From a virus, in IMG/VR virus record IMGVR_UViG_3300030688_000063, positions 1 to 38,494 of that record: a DNA stretch of 38,494 nt. The stretch is one strand, 5' to 3'. The notes under the pieces were generated by a model, which was not told where the DNA came from, did no database searches, and saw only the letters and a list, made by a program, of their open reading frames with translations. This document shows, piece by piece, positions 16,325 through 25,364 of this stretch. The position numbers and the translations under genes were made by a program. The first letter of the stretch is position 1; every line of letters starts with the position of its first letter.

Positions 16325-17101
16325 ATGATCAGCTTAGGGCGCGAGCTTTTTCGACTTGGGTTTGAAGTATCCCCTATCATTTTGACAGGCGGTATCGCTA
16401 GCTCGATTCCCGGCGGCATGCTGCCTATCATCACGATCACCGAAGCGGCAAGCTTTGTGACGGATCTGCTCAACGGCTCGGTTGACGATACCTTAGACAA
16501 TTTCTTTGCCCACTATCGGCCGCTACCCGGCTCGTCGCTCGTAGATAACGATATCGGGCAATACCCATTTGCCAATCAAACCGTGGCGGCCAATGCGACG
16601 ATAGCCATCCCTTTGACTATATCCCTGCAAATGATCTGCCCTGTGCGCAAGGCGGGGGGCTATACAGCCAAGTTGATCACCTTTACCGCGCTTACTCAGG
16701 TACTTGCGATGCATACCGCGCAAGGCGGTTTATACACAGTGGCTACCCCCGCACAAATTTATACGAATCTTATTTTGCGTAAGCTGCATGACGTATCGGC
16801 AGGGCAAAGCGCGCAGGCGCAACATACTTATCAGTGGGATTTTGAGCAACCCCTTGTTACGTTTAGTGCAGCCGCCTCGGCACAAAATAGCCTAATGGGC
16901 AAGCTATCGAGCGGCACGCAAATATCTGGTGATCCAACTTGGTCCGGGGCGCAAACAGCCGTAGGCAGTACGCTATCCGGCGCCGTCAGCACGACCGTGA
17001 CAGGCGCGCAGAACCTGACAGGTACATTGACGGGGGCCGCGTCCGGCGTGACAGCTAGCGCGGTGCCTAGCGGCTCTTCTATTGTGACGAGTTTGCCATG
17101 A
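16325..17101 (+). CDS. Tail/baseplate protein, possibly tube initiator
   Basis: The 258-residue protein begins two bases after the tape measure stop and overlaps the next gene by ATGA. The first 190 residues look globular with a hydrophobic N-terminus (SPIILTGGIASSIPGG) and strand-helix segments. The last 60 residues are Gly/Ser/Thr-rich with repeated 'TGA' and 'SGA' turns and are likely disordered. In simple myoviruses this slot, between tape measure and baseplate plug, holds the protein that starts tube polymerisation. I infer that role from gene order only. Confidence 0.7.
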   Translation: MISLGRELFRLGFEVSPIILTGGIASSIPGGMLPIITITEAASFVTDLLNGSVDDTLDNFFAHYRPLPGSSLVDNDIGQYPFANQTVAANATIAIPLTISLQMICPVRKAGGYTAKLITFTALTQVLAMHTAQGGLYTVATPAQIYTNLILRKLHDVSAGQSAQAQHTYQWDFEQPLVTFSAAASAQNSLMGKLSSGTQISGDPTWSGAQTAVGSTLSGAVSTTVTGAQNLTGTLTGAASGVTASAVPSGSSIVTSLP

Positions 17102-17370
17102 GTACCGTAATTACACCTTTCACGCCTTCAGCTAACGCGCCTTTCACTTTTCAAGCTGTGCTCGACGGCACGGCCTATACCGTGACGGTGTATTGGGGTT
17201 TATTCGGTCAGCGCTGGTATATCTCGATTACGACAAGCGACAACGTGCTCGTTAAATACTGTGCAATGGTTGGCTCCCCCAACGGATACAACATAAACTT
17301 GGTCGCAGGCCGATTCACATCACAGCTTGTTTTCCGGGCGCCGTCGCAGCAGTTTGAGGTAATCGGCTAA
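17098..17370 (+). CDS. Baseplate plug protein (Pam3 gp18-like)
   Basis: The 90-residue beta-rich protein matches the phage baseplate plug family: an N-terminal PFTPSANAPFTFQAVLDG, then YTVTVYWGLFGQRWYISI with its conserved aromatic strand, and LVAGRFTSQLVFRAPSQQFE. The family closes the central channel of the baseplate before contraction. It overlaps both neighbours, ATGA upstream and TAATG downstream, so it is tightly coupled to the hub gene. Confidence 0.85.
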   Translation: MSTVITPFTPSANAPFTFQAVLDGTAYTVTVYWGLFGQRWYISITTSDNVLVKYCAMVGSPNGYNINLVAGRFTSQLVFRAPSQQFEVIG

Positions 17371-18320
17371 TGCGCTACTACGCCATTACGATTACAGATC
17401 CGGCCGGCGTAGCCCCGACACGCGCATGGAGTTCTTTGCTCGACAGCGGCGCGTTTAATCCGGCTGCGGCGCAAATCGAACTCGACATACCCACGGTGCC
17501 TTTTGCTACACCCATGGGCCAGGCTTACTTGCGGATCTGGGGGCCCTCGCTGCAAGACGTGGCGCAAGCTTCAAATTTCAACGGGCGCAATATCACGATA
17601 GCCGGGGGTATGTCTAAAGGCCTGCCCTTGGCAAACCCAAAACAGGCCGGCGTGCTCGTCATAGCGACGGTGCAACAAGCCTTCGGCAATTGGGAAGGTA
17701 TCAACCAGTCGCTTGATTTTAACTTGATCCCGAACGGCGTGAATTTTACGCAGCCGGCGAACTTGGTTCACAATTGGACGGCAGGCACGCCGTTAGCCAC
17801 GGTGATTAAAAATACCCTGGCCGTAGCCTTTCCTACCTATACCGCGAACATCAACATTAGCCCGAACCTTGTACTTGCTCATGACGAGCCGGGGTTTAGT
17901 CAATCCCTGGTGCAATTCGGCACGTACATTAAATCCGTCAGTCAAGCAATTCTCGGCGGTACTTATCCGGGCGTGGATATTGTTCTGCGCAATAATGTAT
18001 TCAGCGTGTATGACGGTACGACAACCAAGACGCCAACTCAGGTAGCTTTTACCGATATGATCGGGCAAGCGACTTGGATCAACCCCGGCCAGATATCGTT
18101 TTACAACGTCATGCGCGCCGATATCAACGTGGGTGACTACATCAAAATGCCGCCAGGCCAGGTCACGACCACGCCGCAATCTTTATCGCAGTATCGGCAA
18201 GGCTCGGTGTTCCAGGGTACATTTCAAGTCGACATGGTGCGGCACGTCGGGAATTTCCGCCAGCGCGACGGCCGTGGCTGGGTGACGAGCTTTTACGCGC
18301 ATCCGGTTGTTACCTCATGA
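17370..18320 (+). CDS. Baseplate hub protein
   Basis: The 316-residue protein follows the plug gene and precedes the spike gene, which is the hub position in Pam3-type baseplates. The N-terminus has the beta-rich hub start (TRAWSSLLDSGAFNPAAAQI, followed by ELDIP). A middle domain carries the LIPNGVNFTQPANLVHNW segment. The C-terminal part has strand pairs (VGDYIKMPPG, RHVGNFRQRDGRGWVTSFY). No enzymatic motif is visible. The ATGA overlap with the spike gene fits equimolar expression of hub and spike trimers. Confidence 0.82.
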   Translation: MRYYAITITDPAGVAPTRAWSSLLDSGAFNPAAAQIELDIPTVPFATPMGQAYLRIWGPSLQDVAQASNFNGRNITIAGGMSKGLPLANPKQAGVLVIATVQQAFGNWEGINQSLDFNLIPNGVNFTQPANLVHNWTAGTPLATVIKNTLAVAFPTYTANINISPNLVLAHDEPGFSQSLVQFGTYIKSVSQAILGGTYPGVDIVLRNNVFSVYDGTTTKTPTQVAFTDMIGQATWINPGQISFYNVMRADINVGDYIKMPPGQVTTTPQSLSQYRQGSVFQGTFQVDMVRHVGNFRQRDGRGWVTSFYAHPVVTS

Positions 18321-19036
18321 ACACCTTAAAAACTCCGTTCGCTTTATCTCAAAACCAGTTTGCCCGAGATAAAGCACTTGACGCGATTCAGCTAACCGGC
18401 CGGTCTCTTCCGGCGCGCGTGGTCAAGGCGAGCAAATCGTTTATGACGGTGAGTTTCCAGATATCGAGCATCTTCACGCTGATGCAAGTGACGGTGCCAC
18501 TTATCGGCCCAGAATATATCCGATATCCGATGCAATCCGGCGACGGCGGGTTCCTGGTGGCGGCAGATGCACGGCTCGGCGGTATCAGTGGCCAGGGGGG
18601 AGGCACGGCCACGCTTAATCAACCTGGCAATTTATCCGCACTGGTGTTTATTCCTTTCGCTACAACCGCTTGGTCTGAGGTTGACCCGCAAGCGGTGACG
18701 ATCTACGGACCGAACGGGGTTGTTATGCGTGATACGGGTTCGGGTGCCGTAGTGACGGTCCTGCCGACGCAGATCACGCTAGCCGTGGGTTCTGTTAACA
18801 TCACGATCAATGCTTCAGGAATTACACTTAACGGGCCGGTGACGACGATCGATTCCCCGGTGATTGTGCTGAATGGTGAGCTTTCACAGGGTACCGGCGC
18901 TACGTCTTACGCGGCAACTTTGCAAGGGCCTGTTACGGTTATTCAGGAGGTCACAGCAAACGGGATACCGCTGAGCGCGCACGTACATCCAGGGGTGCAG
19001 CCGGGTACAGGCGATACAGGCGCACCTATCGTTTAA
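18317..19036 (+). CDS. Baseplate spike (central puncturing protein)
   Basis: The 239-residue protein has the gpV/gp138-type plan. An N-terminal OB-fold-like region occupies about residues 30-130. From about 140 to 200 there is a beta-helix-like stretch of alternating Ile, Val, Thr and Gly (VNITINASGITLNGPVTTID). The C-terminal tip is SAHVHPGVQPGTGDTGAP with H222-x-H224. In P2 gpV and related spikes an HxH motif binds an iron ion at the membrane-piercing tip. The gene sits between hub and gp25-like genes, as expected. Confidence 0.88.
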   Translation: MNTLKTPFALSQNQFARDKALDAIQLTGRSLPARVVKASKSFMTVSFQISSIFTLMQVTVPLIGPEYIRYPMQSGDGGFLVAADARLGGISGQGGGTATLNQPGNLSALVFIPFATTAWSEVDPQAVTIYGPNGVVMRDTGSGAVVTVLPTQITLAVGSVNITINASGITLNGPVTTIDSPVIVLNGELSQGTGATSYAATLQGPVTVIQEVTANGIPLSAHVHPGVQPGTGDTGAPIV

Positions 19037-19044
19037 GGATTGAC

Positions 19045-19389
19045 ATGAGAACCTATGGCCGCATCACGAATAACGACGGGTCCTTATCCTGGGTTGAGGT
19101 GCAGACTGCCGCGAACGGCGACAATTCGCAAATCTATCTGACGACTTTGATCCAGTGTTTAAAGCTGGTCTTGGGGGAAAGTCCGTTTTATGCGAACTAC
19201 GGTATCCCCGCGATTCAGTCAGTGCTGACGCAGATTTTCCCTGATTTTTACGTGACGCAGACACAAAGCCAGTTCGCGCCGTACTTTGCTAGCCTGCTCG
19301 TCTATAAGCAGGCTAGTGCGACTCCGACTTACAATATCGCCTGTACTACCCTGTTAGGCGCGCAGATAGCCCTTAAGGTGCCTCAATGA
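19045..19389 (+). CDS. Baseplate wedge protein, gp25/XkdS-like
   Basis: The 114-residue protein has the gp25-type core ESPFYANYGIPAIQSVLTQ. The family uses this core to link the first sheath ring to the baseplate. A beta-rich N-terminus (SLSWVEVQT) precedes a helix (SQIYLTTLIQCLKLVLGES). It overlaps the baseplate J gene by ATGA. The position between spike and J-like genes is standard for contractile phage. Confidence 0.82.
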   Translation: MRTYGRITNNDGSLSWVEVQTAANGDNSQIYLTTLIQCLKLVLGESPFYANYGIPAIQSVLTQIFPDFYVTQTQSQFAPYFASLLVYKQASATPTYNIACTTLLGAQIALKVPQ

Positions 19390-20801
19390 GCCTCCCCCTT
19401 GTTATGACTGCAGCCGGCCCGCAACCGGAGGCCCCAACTACGATCCTGGCGAATATCATCGCTTATGCTGAAGCGCAAGCCCCCGGCTATACCGCGAATT
19501 TGCCGGCATCCCTGATCGAAGATATTTCGAGTACCGATACCGGGGCTGTCATCCTTTGCGATGCGGCTCAGCTTGAGCTGATCAACTCAATTACGCCCCT
19601 CGGCGCCAATCAATTTATTCTGAATCAACTCGGCGCGCAAACCGGCGTAGTGCAAGGGCTTGATACCAATACGAGTGTCTATGTCGTATTTAGCAGCACA
19701 ACACCTGGCTTCGTTATCAATATCGGCTTTACGGTATCCGACGGCCAGTATCAATATATAGCGCAAGACAACGCGGTTATCGGGTCAAGCGGCTCGACGG
19801 TACCTGTATTTTGCGTGGCTTCGGTAGCGGGGTCTTGGGCTGTGCCGATCAACACGGTCAATGAAATAATCACCTCAGTTCCGGCACCTATCGTAGTGAC
19901 GTGTACCAACTTGGTGACGGGCGTACCGCAGGCTGCGGCACAGACTGAAGAGGATTATCGAGCGCAAGTTGTGCAGGCGCAAGAAGCTACCGGCGTAGGC
20001 ATGCCGAGCTTTTTACGTACTCAATTGCAAAACGTACCTGGGGTGCAAGCCCGGTTAATCTCGATCATTCAAGGTACGGGGCAATGGGAAGTGATCGTAG
20101 GCGGGGGTGACCCTTATGCCGTGGCTCTTGCGATCTATAACGGCGTGCTCGATATTTCCACGTTGATAGGATCGACGCTTAGCGTACTGGGTTTAACACA
20201 GGCAAATCCCGGCGTCGTGACAACCAGTCTCAATCATGGTTTCGCCACGGGCCAGGTGATCAATATAGCCGGCATTGTTGGGCCGACCTCACTCAACAAT
20301 ACCCCGCTTACTATCACGGTGCTGACACAGACGACTTTCTCTATCGGTGTCAATACGACTTCTTTGCCGGCCTGGGCCAGTGGCGGAGTAATTACGCCGA
20401 ATCTGCGTAATGAAGTCGTGTCGATCAACAATTTCCCTGACGTGTATGTGATCCTTTTTGTGCTGCCTCCACAGCAAACGGTAGGCGTGATCGCAACGTG
20501 GAACACAGATAGCCCGAATTTTATCAGCGCTGCCTCCGTGTCGAATTTAGCTACCGCGCCCTTGGCGGCATACGTTAACAGTATCGTAGTCGGCCAGCCG
20601 ATCAACCTGATTCAAATGTCGACAATTTTTACCGAGTCGATAGCCAGTGTAATCCCTGCTGAATTCTTGACCCGGTTAGTGTGGTCTATCACGATCAACG
20701 GGATTACGACGGCGCCGCAAACAGGTACTGAGATCGTACTCGGGGACCCTGAAAGTTATTTTTTCTGTACAGCGGCGAACATCTCAGTAGTGCAAGGCTA
20801 A
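19386..20801 (+). CDS. Baseplate J-like wedge protein with inserted beta domain
   Basis: The 471-residue protein shows the Baseplate_J plan. The helical N-terminus (PTTILANIIAYAEAQAPGYT, LPASLIEDISS) leads into a beta section. A conserved AAAQTEEDYRAQVVQAQEA region (about 182-200) follows, then ATGVGMPSFLRTQLQNVPGV. It forms the peripheral wedge of the baseplate. Residues 265-340 are an insert reading TSLNHGFATGQVINIAGIVG then TITVLTQTTFSIGVNTTSL, similar to the insert in the sheath protein. The length exceeds a typical J protein mainly because of this insert. Confidence 0.9.
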   Translation: MSLPLVMTAAGPQPEAPTTILANIIAYAEAQAPGYTANLPASLIEDISSTDTGAVILCDAAQLELINSITPLGANQFILNQLGAQTGVVQGLDTNTSVYVVFSSTTPGFVINIGFTVSDGQYQYIAQDNAVIGSSGSTVPVFCVASVAGSWAVPINTVNEIITSVPAPIVVTCTNLVTGVPQAAAQTEEDYRAQVVQAQEATGVGMPSFLRTQLQNVPGVQARLISIIQGTGQWEVIVGGGDPYAVALAIYNGVLDISTLIGSTLSVLGLTQANPGVVTTSLNHGFATGQVINIAGIVGPTSLNNTPLTITVLTQTTFSIGVNTTSLPAWASGGVITPNLRNEVVSINNFPDVYVILFVLPPQQTVGVIATWNTDSPNFISAASVSNLATAPLAAYVNSIVVGQPINLIQMSTIFTESIASVIPAEFLTRLVWSITINGITTAPQTGTEIVLGDPESYFFCTAANISVVQG

Positions 20802-20804
20802 GCC

Positions 20805-21515
20805 ATGCTAACTAAAACGATACCCTCCTGTCTGTACTGGGAGTATAACGACGATCAGGATCTACAGGCATTTGTCGACGCCTATAACGCACAGACCCAG
20901 GCCTACATTGACTGGTTTAATGCCATTAACTTGCCTGTGTATGCGGGCAACGCTCAGGTTGTAGGGCCGCTCTTGGATTGGGTGCTGACAGGCATTTACG
21001 GTCAACCCCGACCTGTGTTGCTTGGTACGCGCACGACGGAAGCCGGCCCGCTGAATACCTACACGCCTAACAGTATGGTGCTTAACGCACTGAGAAAAAT
21101 CCGGCCGGCGAATATCCTGCCTACATCCGACGATGTATATAAGCGCATCGCAACATGGAACCTCTATCGAGGTGACGGGCCGCAGGTTAATATCGCATGG
21201 CTTAAACGCCGGGTCGTCCGGTTCCTGATCGGGGTTCAAGGCACGGCGCCCAATATTGACGAGACGAGCCAGGTTAGCGTTACCTTTGGTGCGGGTCGTA
21301 TAATCTACATCAACATTTTGCCCGGTATCGGGGTGCTGAACGGCGGCGCACTTTTTAATGTAATGGGGTTTAACACGCACGCTTTTAACGAAGTTGATAT
21401 TACGACGTATAGTTATATGAACGTGGGGCTTGCCTATGTACTACAGCAAGCGATTAATGCCGGCGTCGTAGAACTTCCTTTTCAGTATACCTACATCGTA
21501 GGGATAAACGCATAA
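20805..21515 (+). CDS. Tail protein gpI-like (DUF2612 type), baseplate wedge
   Basis: The 236-residue protein follows the J-like gene, as gpI follows gpJ in P2-like order. It carries the DUF2612-type features: an N-terminal helix with DNLxAF-like YNAQTQAYIDWFNAINLPVY, then LLDWVLTGIYGQPRP, and a helix-strand C-terminal part (NVGLAYVLQQAINAGVVELP). The family connects wedge to tail fibres. The stop overlaps the fibre gene by TAATG. Confidence 0.8.
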   Translation: MLTKTIPSCLYWEYNDDQDLQAFVDAYNAQTQAYIDWFNAINLPVYAGNAQVVGPLLDWVLTGIYGQPRPVLLGTRTTEAGPLNTYTPNSMVLNALRKIRPANILPTSDDVYKRIATWNLYRGDGPQVNIAWLKRRVVRFLIGVQGTAPNIDETSQVSVTFGAGRIIYINILPGIGVLNGGALFNVMGFNTHAFNEVDITTYSYMNVGLAYVLQQAINAGVVELPFQYTYIVGINA

Positions 21516-22378
21516 TGACCTATTTTCTCGGCGCCAATAACGCAAGCACTAAGCTAGCCTCAGCGATCACCAGTAGCCAAACGACAATTCCGGTCACTGC
21601 GGGAACCGGTGCCCTCTTCCCTTCGCCAGGGGCTGGGCAAGTTTTCGCTCTTACGTTAGTAGACCAGGCTACAGGGCAATTACGCGAGGTGACGTATTGC
21701 ACCTCGCGCACAGGGGATGTGCTAACGGTCTTACGTGGGCAAGAAGGTACGACAGCACGAGCCTATCAGATATACGACTTAGCCCTAAATCTATTTACCG
21801 ACGGTACATTTTTAAATCTAGCGCAGCAACCCTCTGACGCCTTCGGCGGGTCATCTCAAACCCAAGTCTACGCAGGCAATCCGAACGGGCATGTAGCGGG
21901 TACCGGGGCTAGTACAGGGCCTGGGGCGCCCTCTCTCGTATGGGACATCACGGATAGTGCTTACTGGTTATGTACAGCAACAGGCACAGCTTCTACCGCA
22001 ACTTGGCTGAAAATAACCGGGCCTATCTCAGGGTTAAGTATTGGATTTGGCCTTTACAATGACGGTGCGGGTAATCTCGCTGTATCTCCGAATATCGTAG
22101 CGGGGAGTACGACCATCACTGGCTCAGGAACGTACCCTCCTGGGTTTTATTTCGTGGATACGACAGCAGGACCTATCACTGTTACCCTAGCGGCTACTCT
22201 CACTCTTGCCTATACTTTTGAAGATTCTAATCAGAGCTGGGCCAATAACAACCTGACTATTATAGGTAACGGAAACTTGATAGGTAAGCCAAACCTAAAA
22301 GTATCAAGCCTTAATGCGATGCAAGCTGGGGGCCAATTCTCCTTAGTCGCTAACTCCTCTTACTGGAGACTTGTTTAA
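21515..22378 (+). CDS. Tail fibre protein with baseplate-attachment module
   Basis: The 287-residue protein starts with a module of about 105 residues (TSSQTTIPVTAGTGALFPSP; LRGQEGTTAR) that also begins the protein at 24645. This is presumably the piece that docks on the baseplate. The remainder is Gly/Ser/Thr-rich and beta-like and ends in NLTIIGNGNLIGKPNLKV and a terminal Trp-Arg-Leu-Val strand. It is probably a short fibre or the proximal part of a fibre whose distal part is the next gene. The stop is adjacent to the next ATG. Confidence 0.78.
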   Translation: MTYFLGANNASTKLASAITSSQTTIPVTAGTGALFPSPGAGQVFALTLVDQATGQLREVTYCTSRTGDVLTVLRGQEGTTARAYQIYDLALNLFTDGTFLNLAQQPSDAFGGSSQTQVYAGNPNGHVAGTGASTGPGAPSLVWDITDSAYWLCTATGTASTATWLKITGPISGLSIGFGLYNDGAGNLAVSPNIVAGSTTITGSGTYPPGFYFVDTTAGPITVTLAATLTLAYTFEDSNQSWANNNLTIIGNGNLIGKPNLKVSSLNAMQAGGQFSLVANSSYWRLV

Positions 22379-23914
22379 ATGTCCACGCCTATATCACAGT
22401 TTTTAACCGCACCGCAGCCTCAGGCGAATGCTGGTGTTGCCGTTGCGCTCAATAACCTTCTGCAATTGTTCCCGGATGGAAATGTCTATCCGGCGCAGGT
22501 ATCCGACTATGCGGCCACGGCGAACACTGGAAATATTTTAGCCCCGACCACTCTTTCAAATGCCTACGCAACTACGTTCCCCGGAGGCGCGCTCGCGGCA
22601 CAAGGTCTTGACGGGTCTTATTATGTCCTGGCCGCGGACGGTAGCTCCACCACAGACGGGCTTACACTAACAAAATATACGGCTCTAGGCGTATTGGTTT
22701 CGAGCGTGGTGCTCGATAGTTCTGCATCGAATAGCTGCCCGCAGGCCAATGTTTTTATCCTGTCCAATGGTAACATCGGCGTCGTATGGAGTGAGTCCAG
22801 CGTAGGTGCCAAATATGCCGTATATAACGTATACCTTCAGGCTGTTCAATCTGTGGCGGTGCCGACAGGCGGGGGCACTACTTACGCAGCGAATATTGTC
22901 TCTTGCGCCATTACTGTCGGCGGCTTTGCGCTGTTCTATGGTACAGCCGCGACCACTTCAAGCCTGACTATCTATAACAATTCCGGTGCCCAACAAGCAA
23001 CGGCCTCGCTCGCCGCAACGGGTAGCGCTGTTCCTTCGGCGATCGCGCAGATATCAAATGGCAACCTCGCGTTGACATATAACACCGGATCTGCGCATCA
23101 AGTCACCATATACAATACGAGTGCAGTGCAACAGGTTGCGCCCTTCGCCGGGCCGACAACAGCCGGCGGTCCGGCCTGTATCGCTTCAGTATCTGGGTAT
23201 TTCGCACTATCGAGTTACGTTAGCTCAACACAAATATCCTATACGGTTTATAGCAACGCGGGCGCGAAGCAGGGCTCTACCCTTTCGTTCACGGCACTAG
23301 TCCAAACCTACTATGCTTTCCCGCTTGTATCGGATGGTACAAATTTCTGGGCTGTCTACGTTACAGGCTCTTCGCCGAGCACTTTCAATTTCACCAAGAT
23401 AACCACGGCCGCGGTTAGCACCACGTATCTGGGCGGCACAGTAACCTCTCTAGCGACAAGCACTTTTTCGCTTGCCTACGATGGCTACGGTAATTTGATT
23501 TCCACGGTGTGTAATTTCACTAATAACGCCAGTGGTTCGATCTATTACACCGTGTTTAATATCAACCTACTAATTTCTCTTGTCGCTGTGACTCAGGTAA
23601 GCACGTACTACGGGGCTTACACCAACGCTATTGCAGTTGGCGACGGCGCAACTCTTATCGTCGGGGCATCTGCGCTGTCCGGTACGGCTGCTTATCAGAC
23701 GATTATTAAATATGTTAATACCGCAATACTCGGGGCGGCAACTATTGCTGCGGCGATTAATACCCCCGTAACTTTTGATACGACGAGCGGGTATAAGCAA
23801 ATTACACCCTTGAAAGGTACTTTTTCGAAAACCTTCAACAATAAGACGAGTTCTAACGTCTACGGCAATGCAGGTACGATCATTTCAACCGCCGTGACTT
23901 TGCAAGGAATGTAA
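22379..23914 (+). CDS. Large repetitive beta-rich tail protein, probable receptor-binding part
   Basis: The 511-residue protein is almost entirely beta, with Ser, Thr, Gly, Ala, Tyr and Val dominating. From residue 60 to 450 it shows propeller-like units of about 45-50 residues that alternate strands such as YVLAADGSS, ILSNGNIGVVW, ISNGNLALTYN and LVSDGTNFWAVYV. The 'sNGNxxxxw/y' phrase is common in phage beta-propeller tail tips. It lacks the shared N-terminal module of its neighbour. The likely role is host recognition at the tail tip. The exact fold needs a structure prediction. Confidence 0.72.
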   Translation: MSTPISQFLTAPQPQANAGVAVALNNLLQLFPDGNVYPAQVSDYAATANTGNILAPTTLSNAYATTFPGGALAAQGLDGSYYVLAADGSSTTDGLTLTKYTALGVLVSSVVLDSSASNSCPQANVFILSNGNIGVVWSESSVGAKYAVYNVYLQAVQSVAVPTGGGTTYAANIVSCAITVGGFALFYGTAATTSSLTIYNNSGAQQATASLAATGSAVPSAIAQISNGNLALTYNTGSAHQVTIYNTSAVQQVAPFAGPTTAGGPACIASVSGYFALSSYVSSTQISYTVYSNAGAKQGSTLSFTALVQTYYAFPLVSDGTNFWAVYVTGSSPSTFNFTKITTAAVSTTYLGGTVTSLATSTFSLAYDGYGNLISTVCNFTNNASGSIYYTVFNINLLISLVAVTQVSTYYGAYTNAIAVGDGATLIVGASALSGTAAYQTIIKYVNTAILGAATIAAAINTPVTFDTTSGYKQITPLKGTFSKTFNNKTSSNVYGNAGTIISTAVTLQGM

Positions 23915-23917
23915 ACG

Positions 23918-24343
23918 ATGACAACTTATACATTAACGGGTGACGGCCAGACTTACGCCAGTTCAATATCGCCGGTCTATGACGTGCTATTCCGCTTTTG
24001 GCGCTGTCAGGACGCCAACGGTAACGACTTCAACGTGACTGACCCAACGGGCTCGACGTTTACCGTAAGCGGGGGCTATACGCCAAACTATGTCACGATA
24101 CCGACGTTCAAACTGTTGTTCTCGCCGGCTGAGGAAGTCGCAATTTATGCAAGCGTCGATCCCCAGGTGGTGCGGTTTGTCGCGCTAGTTGACGACCCGA
24201 AAACGATGGCGCTAGATTTGAATTTGCCTGCTGTGATCGAGCGGGTAACCTATCTTTCTACGATGCCAGCCAGTGACCCTCCGGGGGCTTTGCCGATATC
24301 AGAGGCACGTCTTGCCCAGGTACTTAGCGGGGTGCTGCAGTGA
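23918..24343 (+). CDS. Hypothetical tail-tip associated protein
   Basis: The 141-residue protein starts four bases after the preceding stop and overlaps the next start as GTGA. The first half is beta-rich with aromatic residues (YDVLFRFWRCQDANGNDFNV), the second half has short helices and a Leu-rich C-terminus (ARLAQVLSGVLQ). I do not recognise a family. Its neighbours are fibre genes, so it may be a fibre chaperone or connector. Confidence 0.65.
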   Translation: MTTYTLTGDGQTYASSISPVYDVLFRFWRCQDANGNDFNVTDPTGSTFTVSGGYTPNYVTIPTFKLLFSPAEEVAIYASVDPQVVRFVALVDDPKTMALDLNLPAVIERVTYLSTMPASDPPGALPISEARLAQVLSGVLQ

Positions 24344-24648
24344 CACGCCTGGAACTCTTCGGCATGTGGCTTCTGGTCGTGCTCTTCACGCCAGTGCTGC
24401 TTATCGCCATGCTCATACAGGCGCTATTCGGATCAGAGGCACGCGCTAAGAGCATGGCAATAGCCCAGGACGAGTGCGGTAGCTCCCTGTTCGGTAACCC
24501 GCCCACGGAGACAATTAGTACAGCCACGGGCAACGCCTTAGTTGAAGGTAAGCGCTGGGCTAAACTCGTCGCGCCTTTCATCGACTTTATATTCGGCAAA
24601 GGGCATTGCTTAGCCAATGCCTCTATCCCACCTGAGGGTTCACCATGA
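24340..24648 (+). CDS. Small membrane protein in the fibre cluster
   Basis: The 102-residue product starts at GTG (overlap GTGA with the upstream stop) and ends in an ATGA overlap with the next gene. Residues about 5-29 form one hydrophobic helix (GMWLLVVLFTPVLLIAMLIQ). The rest is soluble with two cysteines (C46 and C90). A membrane protein wedged between fibre genes is unusual for a virion component. It could be a superinfection-exclusion, host-surface or lysis-related protein. Those ideas are inference. Confidence 0.68.
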   Translation: MTRLELFGMWLLVVLFTPVLLIAMLIQALFGSEARAKSMAIAQDECGSSLFGNPPTETISTATGNALVEGKRWAKLVAPFIDFIFGKGHCLANASIPPEGSP

Positions 24649-25295
24649 GCGCTATCGTTGAACTATTTGCTAATAACGCACAGACCACGTTAGCGGCGCC
24701 GATCGTTTCTACTTCCACGTCTTTAACTGTAGCAACCGGGACCGGTGCGCTTTTCCCGAACCCGAATACCGGGCTCAATCAGTTTTTCCGCATTACCTTG
24801 GTTGACGCACTAACCGGTCTTGTCAATGAGATCTGTTTTTGCACAGCACGCACAACCGATGTAATGACGGTCATACGTGCGCAGGAAGGTACTGCGGCGG
24901 ACAACTGGCTGGCCGGCGATAGCGTGTCCAGTTTCATCACCGACGGCACTATGACCAATCTCGTCCAGGCAGGCGCCAGTGTCGGGGTAAAGGCTACGCC
25001 AGGATGGCGCAATAACCCAGACGGCACTATTACGCAGTGGGGAAGCGGCACATTGCCGGCCAGCGCGGCGACAACCTCAACCGTGGCAGTTACGTTTCCT
25101 GTGGCCTTTACTTCTGGTGTATGGGCGATGCAGATTACCCCCTACGGGTCAGCCAATAGCAGTACCGGCGGCCAGCCTACAACTGGGGCGCAAGGTGCGC
25201 CTACGCTAACCGGATTTACTGCCAAAGGGGATACGCTAGGTTACGCTACGTTCAACCAGGCCGTGGCCTTTACCTGGGAAGCGACAGGCGTATAG
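24645..25295 (+). CDS. Second tail fibre protein, shares the N-terminal module
   Basis: The 216-residue protein has an N-terminal module (about 1-105: VSTSTSLTVATGTGALFPNP; VIRAQEGTAADNW; SFITDGTMTNLVQ) matching that of the protein at 21515. The C-terminal domain (about 120-216) begins NPDGTITQWGSGTLPAS and has the strand VAVTFPVAFTSGVWAMQITP. This is the pattern of the gp53-like C-terminal domain of tail fibres and is a likely receptor-binding tip. The protein is short, so the fibre would be compact. Confidence 0.82.
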   Translation: MSAIVELFANNAQTTLAAPIVSTSTSLTVATGTGALFPNPNTGLNQFFRITLVDALTGLVNEICFCTARTTDVMTVIRAQEGTAADNWLAGDSVSSFITDGTMTNLVQAGASVGVKATPGWRNNPDGTITQWGSGTLPASAATTSTVAVTFPVAFTSGVWAMQITPYGSANSSTGGQPTTGAQGAPTLTGFTAKGDTLGYATFNQAVAFTWEATGV

Positions 25296-25300
25296 TATTT

Positions 25301-25350
25301 AAGCGGCTTACTGCCCGAAGGTCGCTTAGCTTTTAAGCGGCTTTCTCTTA
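25301..25350 (+). terminator. Possible hairpin terminator between fibre and lysis genes
   Basis: AAGCGGC (25301-25307) can pair with GTCGCTT (25321-25327, one G-T pair). A second short hairpin, GCTTA with TAAGC (25324-25338), overlaps it. T-rich bases follow. The two hairpins exclude each other, so this may be an attenuator-like or weak termination signal in the 69-base gap before the lysis genes. Confidence 0.35.
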
Positions 25351-25364
25351 TCAGGAAAAGACTT

